The notes beneath the pieces were generated by a model. It searched no databases. It was not told where the DNA came from and worked only from the letters and a program-made list of their open reading frames with translations. Positions 1-9,204 of a stretch of 61,370 bases of DNA are shown here, one piece after another; positions within the stretch are counted from its first letter, which is position 1; every line of letters starts with the position of its first letter. The stretch comes from Actinomycetota bacterium. Its GTDB lineage: Bacteria; Actinomycetota; Acidimicrobiia; Acidimicrobiales; CADCSY01. Location of the stretch: NCBI GenBank assembly GCA_004366205.1, contig ML178738.1, forward strand, positions 2,014 through 63,383, given 5' to 3'. The position numbers and the translations under genes are program-made.

Positions 1-78
1 GACACAAGGGCTTCCGGTGGAGCCGGTGAACACCGCGCGGGACCGCCAGAAACCCGCCCGAGCTACATGACGCGCAAG

Positions 79-110
79 AGGTCGGGGGTTCGACTCCCTC
101 ACGGCCCACC
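79..110 (+). other. tRNA-like 3' end (T-arm and acceptor strand only)
   Basis: A canonical variable loop AGGTC (79-83) is followed by a 5-bp T-stem (84-88 with 96-100), a T-loop TTCGACT (89-95), an acceptor 3' strand ACGGCCC (101-107), discriminator A (108) and CC. The matching 5' acceptor strand GGGCCGT is not found where a 76-nt tRNA would put it, around position 36, and no anticodon arm can be folded from 30-78. The piece is therefore either the end of a longer RNA that begins outside the window or a tRNA 3' end left as an attachment-site scar. The third terminal base is C, so CCA is not fully encoded. Confidence 0.45.
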
Positions 111-140
111 CGGGGCGCTCGTTCGAGCGTCTGTCGCCCG

Positions 141-281
141 ATGCGAAAGGCGTCCTTCTCGTCCTGTCCCTGCTCACCCCGGCCGGGCTGCTCAGCGGAT
201 GCCGTCGCCTCCGGTGGCCCCGAGGGTGACCGGAAGCTGACCGAGGCCACGGCTGCCGTCGAGCGACTGCTGAGGAGCTGA
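141..281 (+). CDS. small ORF ahead of copB, possibly a decayed lipoprotein
   Basis: This is a 46-codon reading frame ending 5 bases before the CopB start. Its N-terminal third is Ser/Pro/Cys-rich and looks unnatural. A neighbouring frame of the same DNA (from about 149) reads GVLLVLSLLTPAGLLSGC, which resembles a lipoprotein signal peptide with a lipobox. After that the annotated frame again looks protein-like (RKLTEATAAVERLLRS). Two compensating indels in a small lipoprotein gene would explain this, but chance in GC-rich DNA is also possible. No function can be assigned. Confidence 0.25.
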   Translation: MRKASFSSCPCSPRPGCSADAVASGGPEGDRKLTEATAAVERLLRS

Positions 282-286
282 TTGCC

Positions 287-2362
287 ATGGCAGGCCACGA
301 GCATCACGAGCACCCCGTACGACTGGACGCCCGGGAGGATCATGGAGGGCACGACCCCGGCGCCCACGGCGGCCACGAACACGGCGATCACGCCGCGCTG
401 TTCCGGGACCGGTTCTGGCTGACCGTCGCGCTCACAGCGCCGGTCGTCTACTACTCCGAGCACCTGCGGCACTGGTTCGGCTACGGCGTCTGGGAGTTCC
501 CTGGCCACGAGTGGCTCTCGCCCGTGCTGGGCACCGTCATCTTCTTCTACGGCGGCTGGCCGTTCCTGGCCGGCGGCTGGTCCGAGGCCCGCGACCGCCA
601 GCCGGGGATGATGCTGCTCATCGCCATGGCGATCACCGTCGCCTACGGGGCGTCGATGGCGACGTCGCTCGGGTTGTTCGACGTCGAGGTCTGGTGGGAG
701 CTGTCGCTCCTGATCGCCATCATGCTGCTCGGCCACTGGCTGGAGATGCGGGCGATCGGCCAGGCTCGAGGGGCGCTGGCCGCGCTGGCCGAGCTGCTCC
801 CCGATGAAGCTGAGCGCGTCGTCGGGGGTGGAGCCACCGAGACCGTGGCCATCAGCGAGCTTCGCGTCGGCGACGTGGTGCTCGTCCGTCCCGGCGGCCG
901 GGTCCCCGCCGACGGCACGATCGTCGAGGGCGCGGCCGAGCTCGACGAGTCGATGATCACCGGCGAGTCGAACCCCGTCCCCCGGAAGGAGGGCGACCGG
1001 GTCGTGGCCGCGACCGTGGTCACCGACGCGTCGCTACGGGTGCGGGTCGACGCGGTGGGTGACGACACCGCGCTCGCCGGCATCCAGCGGCTCGTCGCCG
1101 AGGCGCAGGCGTCGACCTCGCCCAGCCAGGTGCTGGCCGACCGGGCGGCGGCGCTGCTGTTCTACGTGGCGATCGTGGCGGCGGTGCTGACTGTGGTGAC
1201 CTGGTCGGCGCTGGGTCGGACCGATGCCGCCGTCGTGCGGGCCGTCACGGTGCTCATCATCGCCTGTCCCCACGCGCTCGGGTTGGCCATACCGCTGGTG
1301 GTGTCGATATCGACCTCGAAGTCCGCACAGCACGGGATCCTCGTGAAGGACCGCCAGGCGCTCGAGCTCGCGCGCCAGGTCGACGTGGTGCTGTTCGACA
1401 AGACCGGCACCCTGACGACGGGCGAGCACGCGGTGACGGACCTCGCGGCGGTGGACGGCGACGAGGACCGGTTGCTCGCCACCGCGGCCGCGGTGGAAGC
1501 GGACAGCGAGCACCCCCTCGCCCGGGCGATCGTCGCGGCCGCGCGGGAACGCAGCCTCGATCTGCCGGCCGCCCGCGGCTTCCGGTCCTTGACCGGTCGG
1601 GGGGTGGAGGCCGACGTGGAGGGCCGCACGGTTGCGGTGGGCGGACCCGCGCTCCTCCGGGAACGCGGCCTCGATGTGCCCGACGCGCTCGCCGAGCGCG
1701 TCGAGGTCTGGCGCCGGCGGGGTGCGGCGGTGTTGACGGTGGTCGCCGGCGACGAGGTGCTCGGCGCCTTCGCCCTCGAGGACCAAGTGCGGGAGGAGTC
1801 CCGTGAGGCCGTCGACGCCCTGCACCGGGCGGGTGTGCGGGTGGCGATGGTCACGGGGGACGCCCGGCAGGTCGCCGACGCCGTGGCGAACGAGCTCGGC
1901 ATCGACGAGGTGTTCGCCGAGGTGCTGCCCGAGGACAAGGCCTCCGCCGTCGCCGCGCTCCAAGAGCGCGGTGACACCGTCGCCATGGTGGGCGACGGGG
2001 TCAACGACGCCCCCGCCCTGGCCCGGGCCGACATCGGCATCGCCATCGGCGCCGGCACCGACGTCGCCATCGAGTCGGCCGACCTGGTCCTCGCCTCGGA
2101 CGACCCCCGGGGCGTCGTCATGGTTCGCCGCCTCTCCGCCGCCAGCTACCGCAAGATGCTGCAGAACCTGTGGTGGGCGGCGGGCTACAACCTCGTCGCC
2201 ATCCCGCTGGCCGCGGGTGTGCTCGCCTGGGCGGGCTTCGTGCTGCCCATGGCGGTCGGAGCCATCCTCATGAGCGCGTCGACGGTCGTGGTCGCGCTCA
2301 ACGCCCAGCTCCTGCGCCGGGTGGAGCTGAGCCCGGGGCACGAGATGGCCCGCGCCGCGTAG
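287..2362 (+). CDS. copB: CopB-type (P1B-3) copper/heavy-metal-translocating ATPase
   Basis: This is a 691-residue P-type ATPase of the inner membrane, expected to export copper or a related ion from the cytoplasm. The first 40 residues are His-rich (repeated GHxHxxH patterns) and replace the CxxC metal-binding domain of CopA enzymes. The transmembrane metal site is CPH (about residue 327), the mark of the P1B-3 subgroup. The phosphorylation motif DKTGTLT lies near residue 371, SEHPLARAI near 410, and [10 protein letters not shown] in the hinge near the C-terminus. Length is normal for the family. ATG at 287 follows an AGGAGC ribosome-binding site by about 9 bases. The acetate kinase gene converges on it 31 bp downstream. 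Cu(I) versus Cu(II) or Ag specificity cannot be read from the sequence. Confidence 0.93.
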   Translation: MAGHEHHEHPVRLDAREDHGGHDPGAHGGHEHGDHAALFRDRFWLTVALTAPVVYYSEHLRHWFGYGVWEFPGHEWLSPVLGTVIFFYGGWPFLAGGWSEARDRQPGMMLLIAMAITVAYGASMATSLGLFDVEVWWELSLLIAIMLLGHWLEMRAIGQARGALAALAELLPDEAERVVGGGATETVAISELRVGDVVLVRPGGRVPADGTIVEGAAELDESMITGESNPVPRKEGDRVVAATVVTDASLRVRVDAVGDDTALAGIQRLVAEAQASTSPSQVLADRAAALLFYVAIVAAVLTVVTWSALGRTDAAVVRAVTVLIIACPHALGLAIPLVVSISTSKSAQHGILVKDRQALELARQVDVVLFDKTGTLTTGEHAVTDLAAVDGDEDRLLATAAAVEADSEHPLARAIVAAARERSLDLPAARGFRSLTGRGVEADVEGRTVAVGGPALLRERGLDVPDALAERVEVWRRRGAAVLTVVAGDEVLGAFALEDQVREESREAVDALHRAGVRVAMVTGDARQVADAVANELGIDEVFAEVLPEDKASAVAALQERGDTVAMVGDGVNDAPALARADIGIAIGAGTDVAIESADLVLASDDPRGVVMVRRLSAASYRKMLQNLWWAAGYNLVAIPLAAGVLAWAGFVLPMAVGAILMSASTVVVALNAQLLRRVELSPGHEMARAA

Positions 2363-2393
2363 CCCGGCGAGGCGGCTCACCGGTCCGGCACGA

Positions 2394-3500
2394 TCACCCG
2401 GTCCCGCGAGCGCTGGCGTCGAGCGCGTCGCGCACCTGGCGGGCGATCTCGAGGTCCTCGCGCGCCTCGACGACGAGCGTGCGGACCCGCGCCCCGGGCC
2501 CGGTGACGTCGGCGTCGCTGGTCGCGCCGTCGTTGACGGTCGCATCGACGGCGAGGCCGAGCCAGGAGAGGCGGTCGGCGACGGCCGCCCGGATCTGCGG
2601 CTGGTGCTCGCCGACCCCTCCGGTGAAGACGAGCGCGTCGGCACCGCCGAGCGAGGCGACCATGGCGGCCACCTCGCGGCACAGGCGATGGAGGTAGACA
2701 TCGAGCGCGAGGCGAGCCGCACCGTCGTTCCTGCCGATGGCGGCCAGCACGTCCCGCATGTCACCCGAACCGCCGCTGAGCCCCGCCAACCCCGACTCGT
2801 GCTGAAGGCCGCGGGCCACCTCGTCGGCGGCCAGCCCGCCCTCGGTCACCAGCCAGAGCACGAGTCCCGGGTCCACGGTGCCCGACCGGGTGGCCATCAC
2901 GAGCCCCTCCAGCGGGGTGAACCCCATCGTCGTGTCGACCGAGCGTCCACGGTCGACGGCGCACAGCGACGCGCCCGCCCCCAGGTGAGCGACGACGAGA
3001 CGGACATCCTCCACGCGGCGACCGAGCAGGTCGGCGGCCCGGCGGGCGGCGTGGGCGTGCGACAGGCCGTGGAAGCCGAAGCGCCGGATGCCCCACCGGG
3101 ACCGCCACGACGCAGGCAACGCGTAGGTGGCGGCGGCGGGCGGCAGCGTGGCGTGGAATGCGGTGTCGAAGCACGCCAGGGCCGGCACGTGCGGGAGCGC
3201 GGCGCGTGCGGCCCGCACGCCCGCCAGGGCGGGGGGCTGGTGCAGCGGCGCCAGCGGCACGAGGTCCGCGAGGCGCCGCTCGACGTCGTCGTCGAGCAGC
3301 GTCGCCGTGCTGAGCGCGCCGCCGTGGACGAATCGGTGGCCGACGGCGTCGATCACGCCCCGGCGGGTGATCTCGGCGACGGGGGCGACGTCGGCGCCAT
3401 CCCAGCGCTCGACGTGAACCTCGTCGACCACGTCGTCGTGCGGGCCGATCACGCGCAGCTTGAGGCTGGACGAGCCGGTGTTCACGACGAGGACGTGCAT
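2394..3500 (-). CDS. ackA: acetate kinase
   Basis: A 368-residue cytoplasmic ASKHA-fold kinase that interconverts acetyl phosphate plus ADP with acetate plus ATP. The N-terminal NTGSSSLKLR motif (from residue 7), the HRFVHGG segment, HLGAGAS and the C-terminal VFTGGVGEH motif are all present. It is somewhat shorter than the usual roughly 400 residues. Its ATG overlaps the phosphoketolase stop codon by one base (TGATG at 3498-3502), which implies translational coupling. Acetyl phosphate made by the phosphoketolase would thus be converted directly into ATP and acetate. No phosphotransacetylase gene is nearby. Confidence 0.95.
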   Translation of the reverse strand: MHVLVVNTGSSSLKLRVIGPHDDVVDEVHVERWDGADVAPVAEITRRGVIDAVGHRFVHGGALSTATLLDDDVERRLADLVPLAPLHQPPALAGVRAARAALPHVPALACFDTAFHATLPPAAATYALPASWRSRWGIRRFGFHGLSHAHAARRAADLLGRRVEDVRLVVAHLGAGASLCAVDRGRSVDTTMGFTPLEGLVMATRSGTVDPGLVLWLVTEGGLAADEVARGLQHESGLAGLSGGSGDMRDVLAAIGRNDGAARLALDVYLHRLCREVAAMVASLGGADALVFTGGVGEHQPQIRAAVADRLSWLGLAVDATVNDGATSDADVTGPGARVRTLVVEAREDLEIARQVRDALDASARGTG

Positions 3501-5869
3501 CAGGGGGTCCAGGTCCAGCCGGCCACCTCGGGCATGTCCTCACCGTGCTCGCGCGTCCACGCCCAATGAGCGGTGCGGGCGTCGACCATGCGCTGGCGCA
3601 CCGCCGCCGCCTTCTGGCCGAGCCCTGGCACCCTGTCGATGACGTCCATGACGAGGTGGAACCGGTCCATGTCGTTGCGCACGACCATGTCGAACGGGGT
3701 CGTCGTCGTGCCCTCCTCCTTGTAGCCGCGCACGTGGAGGTTCGGGTGGTTGGTGCGGCGATACGTCAGCCGGTGGATGAGCCAGGGGTAGCCGTGATAG
3801 GCGAAGATCACCGGGCGGTCCACGGTGAAGAGCGCGTCGAACTCGGCGTCGGGCAGGCCGTTGGGGTGCTCGGAGTCGGGTTGGAGCCGCATGAGGTCGA
3901 CGACGTTCACCACCCGCACCCGGAGCCCCGGCAGGTGCTCGCGCACGAGGGAGACGGCGGCGAGCGTCTCGAGGGTCGGGACGTCGCCGGCGCAGGCCAG
4001 CACCACGTCGGGCTGTCCGTCGTCGTTGCTCGCCCACTCCCATATCCCGATGCCGCGGGTGCAGTGCAGCACCGCCTCCTGCATCGTGAGCCAGCTGGGA
4101 CCGGGCTGCTTCCCCGCCACGATGACGTTCACGTGGTTGCGGGACCGGAGGCAGTGGTCCGCGACCGAGAGCAGCGTGTTGGTGTCCGGCGGCAGGTAGA
4201 CGCGGATCACGTCGGCCTTCTTGTTCACGACGTGGTCGATGAACCCGGGGTCCTGGTGGGAGAACCCGTTGTGATCCTGGCGCCAGACGTGGGAGGTCAG
4301 CAGGTAGTTCAAGGAGGCGATGGGCAGCCGCCACTCCAGCTCCCGTGACACCTTGAGCCACTTGGCGTGCTGGTTGAACATCGAGTCGACGATGTGGATG
4401 AACGCCTCGTAGCACGAGAACAGCCCGTGCCGGCCGGTCAGCAGGTAGCCCTCCAGCCAGCCCTGGCAGGTGTGCTCGGAGAGGATCTCCATGACCCGGC
4501 CGTCCCGTGCGAGGTGCTCGTCGGTCGGCTCGACACCGGCGTTCCAGGCCTTTGCCGTCGCCTCGTACACCGCGCCGAGCCGGTTCGATTCGGTCTCGTC
4601 GGGGCCGAAGAGCCGAAAGTTCCGCTGCGCCTCGTTGAGCCGGAACACGTCGCGCAGGTAGGCGCCCAGCACCCGTGTGGGCTCGTCCGTGGTCGCGCCG
4701 GGACGCTCGACGGGCACGCCGTAGGCCCGGAAGTCCGGCAGCTCGAGGTCACGGAGGACCTCACCACCGTTGGCGTGGGGGTTTGCGCCCATTCGGCGTC
4801 GACCCCGCGGCAACCAGTCGACCAGCTCACGGCGGGGCCGGCCCTCGTCGTCGAAGAGCTCCTCGGGCTTGTAGGACCGCAGCCAGGCTTCGAGGGCGGC
4901 CCGCTGGCCGTCATCGGTCCGGGCCTTCGGCAGGGGGACCTGGTGGGAGCGCCACGTGCCCTCGACGGGCAGTCCATCGACCTGGCGCGGACCGGTCCAG
5001 CCCTTGGGGGTGCGCAGCACGATCATGGGCCAGCGGGGCCGACCGGTGGCGCGGCCCGACCGGGCGGCCGCCTGGATGCGCCCGATCTCGTCGACCACGA
5101 CATCGAGCGTGGCAGCCAGTGCCTGGTGCACCGCCGCCGGGTCGTCGCCCGCCACGAGGTAGGGCACGTGTCCATAGCCCTCGAGCAACATGCCCAGCTC
5201 GTCGTCACCGATGCGGTCGAGCAGCGCCGGGTTGGCGATCTTGTAGCCGTTGAGGTGCAGGATCGGCAGCACCGCGCCGTCCCGGACGGGGTCGAGGAAC
5301 TTGTTCGAGTGCCACGACGTGGCGAGCGGGCCGGTCTCGGCCTCGCCGTCACCGACGACACAGGCGACCAGCAGGGCGGGGTTGTCGAAGGCGGCGCCGT
5401 AGGCGTGGGAGAGGGCGTAGCCGAGCTCGCCGCCCTCGTGGATCGATCCCGGCACCTCGGCGGCGACGTGGCTGGGGATCCCCCCCGGGAACGAGAACTG
5501 CTTGAACAGCCGGGCCATGCCCCGCTCGTCGAGCGTCACGGCGTGGTAGCGCTCGGTGAACGAGCCCTCCAGCCAGGTGTTCGCGACGATCGCCGGCCCG
5601 CCGTGACCGGGGCCGATGACGTACATCACGTCGAGGTCGCGCGCCGCGATCAGCCTCGACAGGTGGGCGTAGACCAGGTTCAGCCCCGGGGTGGTGCCCC
5701 AGTGGCCGAGCAGCCGGGGCTTGATGTGCTCGGCCCGCAAGGGCTCGCGCAGCAGCGGGTTGGCGAGCAGGTAGATCTGGCCCACCGAGAGGTAGTTCGC
5801 CGCCCGCCAGTAGGCGTCGATGCGGGCGAGCTCGTCGGCATCGAGCGGTTGGGTCTCGACTGTTCGCAC
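3500..5869 (-). CDS. xfp: xylulose-5-phosphate/fructose-6-phosphate phosphoketolase
   Basis: A 789-residue thiamine-diphosphate enzyme that splits xylulose 5-phosphate (and often fructose 6-phosphate) with phosphate into acetyl phosphate and an aldose phosphate. Family features visible are [10 protein letters not shown] (about 55-64), GPGHGGPA with a catalytic His near 89, and the ThDP/Mg site [14 protein letters not shown] (about 170). The C-terminal part is also complete, including the [10 protein letters not shown] region. The start is GTG at 5869, preceded at suitable spacing by GAGGAG. It is the first gene of a two-gene operon with ackA, a phosphoketolase shunt that yields ATP without oxygen. 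Its promoter must lie in the 295-bp gap that it shares with the divergent mgtA gene. Confidence 0.96.
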   Translation of the reverse strand: MRTVETQPLDADELARIDAYWRAANYLSVGQIYLLANPLLREPLRAEHIKPRLLGHWGTTPGLNLVYAHLSRLIAARDLDVMYVIGPGHGGPAIVANTWLEGSFTERYHAVTLDERGMARLFKQFSFPGGIPSHVAAEVPGSIHEGGELGYALSHAYGAAFDNPALLVACVVGDGEAETGPLATSWHSNKFLDPVRDGAVLPILHLNGYKIANPALLDRIGDDELGMLLEGYGHVPYLVAGDDPAAVHQALAATLDVVVDEIGRIQAAARSGRATGRPRWPMIVLRTPKGWTGPRQVDGLPVEGTWRSHQVPLPKARTDDGQRAALEAWLRSYKPEELFDDEGRPRRELVDWLPRGRRRMGANPHANGGEVLRDLELPDFRAYGVPVERPGATTDEPTRVLGAYLRDVFRLNEAQRNFRLFGPDETESNRLGAVYEATAKAWNAGVEPTDEHLARDGRVMEILSEHTCQGWLEGYLLTGRHGLFSCYEAFIHIVDSMFNQHAKWLKVSRELEWRLPIASLNYLLTSHVWRQDHNGFSHQDPGFIDHVVNKKADVIRVYLPPDTNTLLSVADHCLRSRNHVNVIVAGKQPGPSWLTMQEAVLHCTRGIGIWEWASNDDGQPDVVLACAGDVPTLETLAAVSLVREHLPGLRVRVVNVVDLMRLQPDSEHPNGLPDAEFDALFTVDRPVIFAYHGYPWLIHRLTYRRTNHPNLHVRGYKEEGTTTTPFDMVVRNDMDRFHLVMDVIDRVPGLGQKAAAVRQRMVDARTAHWAWTREHGEDMPEVAGWTWTP

Positions 5870-5994
5870 TGGGTGCTCCTCTCATGCCTCCTGAAGGTCG
5901 CGCCGCCGGTGTGTCGGGCTGCACGGCGCCTGTCGGCACGTCGCAGTGGGGGCCAGACGGCTGTGGCCACTATCGTCCCGGGTTCTGACCGGTG

Positions 5995-6014
5995 AAAGGG
6001 GCCAAGGTCCCGAA
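5995..6014. promoter_or_regulatory. DosR/DevR-like palindromic site between xfp and mgtA
   Basis: The minus-strand sequence TTCGGGACCTTGGCCCCTTT resembles the mycobacterial dormancy regulator box TTSGGGACTWWAGTCCCSAA, and the core GGGACCTTGGCCC is the part best matched. It lies in the only non-coding stretch between the divergent phosphoketolase and MgtA-type genes, about 125 bp from the first start codon and 150 bp from the second. The rest of the 295-bp gap holds no convincing gene. No DosR-type (NarL-family) regulator is encoded in this window, so the assignment rests on motif similarity alone. Confidence 0.4.
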
Positions 6015-6164
6015 GGGCCGTCCGCCGCACACCTGCCACGCCGGTCCTCCTCACAAGCTCCAGCGTTCGCGGTACGGTAACGGACGATCGCACCGGCATA
6101 GCGCCGGCAGCGGATCCTCGACGTCGCATGCCGACATCGAGCGGCCGGAAGGCCTTGACCGCCC

Positions 6165-8843
6165 ATGGCACCTCGGAGCGACGATGTCAGCGTGACCGGT
6201 GCGGCGCGGTCGTTCCCCGACGAGGACCGTCGTCGCTGGCGCGCGCTGACGGCGCGGGATGCGGCATCGCTACCGGTCGGAGCGGTCCTCGCCATGCTCG
6301 AGGTCGGCGCTGGTGGGCTCTCAGACCGCGAGGCGGCGGTGCGGCTGGAGCTGGTCGGTCCCAACGCGGTGCGATCGCACCATGCGCAGGTGTGGTCCGT
6401 GGCGTCCCGCCAGTTGCGTAGCCCGCTGCTGTTGCTGCTCGTGGCCGCGGCCGTGGTGTCGTTCTTCGTCGGTGAGCGCACGGACGCCGTGATCATCGGG
6501 GCCATCGTGGCGGCCAGTGTCGGGTTGGGCTTCGTGAACGAGTTCCGGGCGGAGCGGGCGGCCGAGGCCCTGCACTCGCAGCTCCGGCACCGGGCAGTCG
6601 TGCGCCGCGGCGGCTCGTGGCGGGCAGTCGACGTGACCGAGCTCGTCCCGGGCGACCTGGTACGCCTCGATCTCGGCACGATCGTGCCCGCCGACGTTCG
6701 GATCGCGCGGGCCGCCGCGTTGGAGTGCGACGAATCGGTGCTCACCGGGGAGTCGTTGCCGGTGGTGAAGGATGCGGCACCGGTCGCCGCGGGCGCACCC
6801 CAGGACGCGCTGCGGTCCTGCGCGTTCATGGGCACCGTCGTGACGGCAGGCTCGGGGGAAGGAGTGGTGGTGGCCACCGGAGGCCGGACGGTGTTCGGGA
6901 GGATCGCGCTCGGGCTCGGTGAGCGCCAGCCGGAGACGGCGTTCCAGGTCGGGCTGCGGCAGTTCTCGTTGCTGCTCGCGCGGGTGGCGGGGGTGCTGAC
7001 CGCGGGGATCTTCGTGATCAACCTGCTGCTGCAACGGCCGATGATCGACGCCCTGTTGTTCTCGCTCGCCATCGCCGTGGGCATCACCCCCCAGCTGCTG
7101 CCTGCGGTGGTGACCACCAGCCTGGCGACGGGATCGCGCCGGCTGGCGCAGCGCAAGGTGCTCGTGAAGCGACTGGTCTGCATCGAGGACCTCGGTGACG
7201 TGGAGGTCCTGCTCACCGACAAGACCGGGACGCTCACCGAGGGTCGAGTCGGGTTCCAGCGGGCGCTCGACCCTTCCGGCGATCCCGAGCCACGGGTCAT
7301 GCTGCTCGGCCTCGTCTGCACCGAGGCGGCGGTGGAGCAGGGGCGAGTGGTCAGGGGGAACCCGCTCGACGCCGCGTTGTGGGGTGCGCCCGGCGCCGTC
7401 GACCTGCCGGTAGGGGACTACCACCGCGTGGCGGCGCTCCCCTTCGATCACGTGCGGCGCCGGGCGTCGGTGCTCGTCGACGGGCCGGAGGGTCGGCTGT
7501 TGGTCACCAAGGGCGCACCCGAGGAGCTCCTCGACCTGTGCCGGGACGTGCCCGACGGTGCCCGGGACGTGCTCGAGCAGGAGCTGCGCGCCGGGGCCCG
7601 GGTGATCGCGGTGGCGGCTCGGGCGGCGGACGACCTCGACGGGCGGATCACCCCGGCGGCTGAGCGGGACCTCCAGCTCGCCGGGTTCCTGGTGCTCGCG
7701 GACCCTCCGAAGCCGTCGGCGGCTGCTGCGCTGGAGCGCCTTGCTGGTCTCGGGGTCACGGTCCGGGTCGTGACCGGCGACAACCCGACCGTGGCCGAGC
7801 ACGTGTGCGACACCCTCGGGCTGGACGGGGGCGGGACGCTCACGGGCGCTGACCTCGACGGCCTCGACGACGAGGCCTTGGCCCGGCATCTGCCGGAGAC
7901 CCGGGTGTGGGCGCGCATGGACCCGGACCAGAAGAACCGCGTCATTCGCGCCTACCGCGACCGAGGGGCGGGCGTGGCCTTCCTGGGCGACGGCGTCAAC
8001 GACGCCGTGGCGCTGCACTCCTCGGACGTGGGCATCTCGGTCGAAGGCGCCACCGACGTGGCCCGTGACGCCGCTGACATCGTGCTGCTGGAGAAGGACC
8101 TCGGCGTGCTCGCCGACGGCGTCGTGGAGGGCCGGCGCATCTTCGCCAACACCATCAAGTACGTGCTGATGGGCACGTCCTCGAACTTCGGGAACATGTT
8201 CAGCGCGGCGGCGGCCTCTGCCTTCCTTCCGTTCCTGCCGATGCTGCCCTCGCAGATCCTGCTGAACAACCTCCTCTACGACACCGGCCAGCTCGCCATC
8301 CCCACCGATCGGGTCGACGAGGACCAGCTCGCCCGGCCTTCGCACTGGGACATCGGCTACGTCCGACGGTTCATGCTGTTCTTCGGTCCCATCAGCTCGC
8401 TGTTCGACTTCATCACCTTCGCCGTGATGCTGAACGTGTTCCACGCGGGTGCGGACCTGTTCCGCTCGGGTTGGTTCATCGAATCACTGGCCACCCAGGC
8501 ACTCGTCGTGTTCGTCATCCGAACCCGCCGGACTCCGTTCTGGGTCAGCCGCCCGAGCTTTCCCCTCGCCGCGGCCACGCTCGCGGCCGTGGCTGTCGCA
8601 GTCGCCCTGCCGCTGTCGCCCGCCGCCGGCGTGTTGGGATTCGGGCCCGTCCCTCCCGGTTTCCTCGCCGTCCTCGCCGTCATGGTCGTCGCGTACCTGG
8701 CGCTCGTCGACGTTGCCAAGAGTGAGCTCCACGTCCACCTCACCGGCCCCGTCGGAGCGCCGGGCCGCGGCGCCCACCGGCGCGCGAGCCGCAGGGCCGC
8801 CCGCTTCAGCCACCGAGGCCCGATCAGGGTCAGAGCGCGGTGA
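6165..8843 (+). CDS. mgtA: magnesium-translocating P-type ATPase (P3B, MgtA/MgtB family)
   Basis: An 892-residue inner-membrane P-type ATPase. Full-length MgtA-type organisation is visible: cation ATPase N-terminus, actuator motif TGES (near 200), the characteristic membrane segment VGITPQLLPAVVTTSL, phosphorylation motif DKTGTLTEG (about 352), KGAPEE nucleotide-binding motif, hinge GDGVNDAV (about 608) and six C-terminal membrane helices including NFGNMFS. The family imports Mg2+. ATG at 6165 is used, but GTG at 6192 is a possible alternative because no strong ribosome-binding site favours either. The 3' end overlaps the convergent crcB gene by 14 bp. The neighbouring DosR-like site hints at control together with the phosphoketolase. 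Confidence 0.93.
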   Translation: MAPRSDDVSVTGAARSFPDEDRRRWRALTARDAASLPVGAVLAMLEVGAGGLSDREAAVRLELVGPNAVRSHHAQVWSVASRQLRSPLLLLLVAAAVVSFFVGERTDAVIIGAIVAASVGLGFVNEFRAERAAEALHSQLRHRAVVRRGGSWRAVDVTELVPGDLVRLDLGTIVPADVRIARAAALECDESVLTGESLPVVKDAAPVAAGAPQDALRSCAFMGTVVTAGSGEGVVVATGGRTVFGRIALGLGERQPETAFQVGLRQFSLLLARVAGVLTAGIFVINLLLQRPMIDALLFSLAIAVGITPQLLPAVVTTSLATGSRRLAQRKVLVKRLVCIEDLGDVEVLLTDKTGTLTEGRVGFQRALDPSGDPEPRVMLLGLVCTEAAVEQGRVVRGNPLDAALWGAPGAVDLPVGDYHRVAALPFDHVRRRASVLVDGPEGRLLVTKGAPEELLDLCRDVPDGARDVLEQELRAGARVIAVAARAADDLDGRITPAAERDLQLAGFLVLADPPKPSAAAALERLAGLGVTVRVVTGDNPTVAEHVCDTLGLDGGGTLTGADLDGLDDEALARHLPETRVWARMDPDQKNRVIRAYRDRGAGVAFLGDGVNDAVALHSSDVGISVEGATDVARDAADIVLLEKDLGVLADGVVEGRRIFANTIKYVLMGTSSNFGNMFSAAAASAFLPFLPMLPSQILLNNLLYDTGQLAIPTDRVDEDQLARPSHWDIGYVRRFMLFFGPISSLFDFITFAVMLNVFHAGADLFRSGWFIESLATQALVVFVIRTRRTPFWVSRPSFPLAAATLAAVAVAVALPLSPAAGVLGFGPVPPGFLAVLAVMVVAYLALVDVAKSELHVHLTGPVGAPGRGAHRRASRRAARFSHRGPIRVRAR

Positions 8844-9204
8844 GGCCGAGTCCTGCGACCACCGCGGCCAGGCCGGCGAGCAGGTTGGCGACGGCGTTGA
8901 CGGCGGCGTGGTGCGTGGCACCTTCCTCGCCGATGCGGACGGTCTCGACGGTGAACGTAGAGAAGGTCGTGTAGGCGCCCAGCCCACCGGTGCCGAGGAT
9001 GGCGCGAGGGACGGGGCCGAGACCGTGGTGGAGGCCGAGCCCGGCGATGAGGCCGAGTGCGAAGCAGCCGGTCACGTTCACCGTCAGGGTCCCCCAGGGG
9101 AAGGCACCTCGCGTGCGGCCCTGGACCCAGCGGTCGAGCACGTACCGCATCGGGGCGCCGATCCCTGCGGCGAGGAGCAGGGCGGCCCAGCCGAGGGGGC
9201 TCAC
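8830..9204 (-). CDS. crcB: fluoride exporter CrcB (Fluc)
   Basis: A complete 124-residue Fluc channel subunit with four predicted membrane helices. It would export fluoride as a dual-topology dimer. The signature GGLGAYTTFSTF, the NVTG segment (sodium and pore region) and the R-W-V and PWGT N-terminal motifs are present. It is the last gene of a minus-strand run whose members overlap or nearly touch. Its ATG at 9204 overlaps the end of a broken DUF190/crcB remnant by 4 bases, the arrangement expected for a former crcB-DUF190-crcB unit. No fluoride riboswitch was recognised. Confidence 0.9.
   Translation of the reverse strand: MSPLGWAALLLAAGIGAPMRYVLDRWVQGRTRGAFPWGTLTVNVTGCFALGLIAGLGLHHGLGPVPRAILGTGGLGAYTTFSTFTVETVRIGEEGATHHAAVNAVANLLAGLAAVVAGLGLTAL

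Noticed and set aside
1-110. 3' end of a tmRNA
   Set aside because: The acceptor strand ACGGCCC has C at position 70 and cannot form the G3-U70 pair required for alanine charging, so a tRNA-like end fits better. It is not fully excluded.
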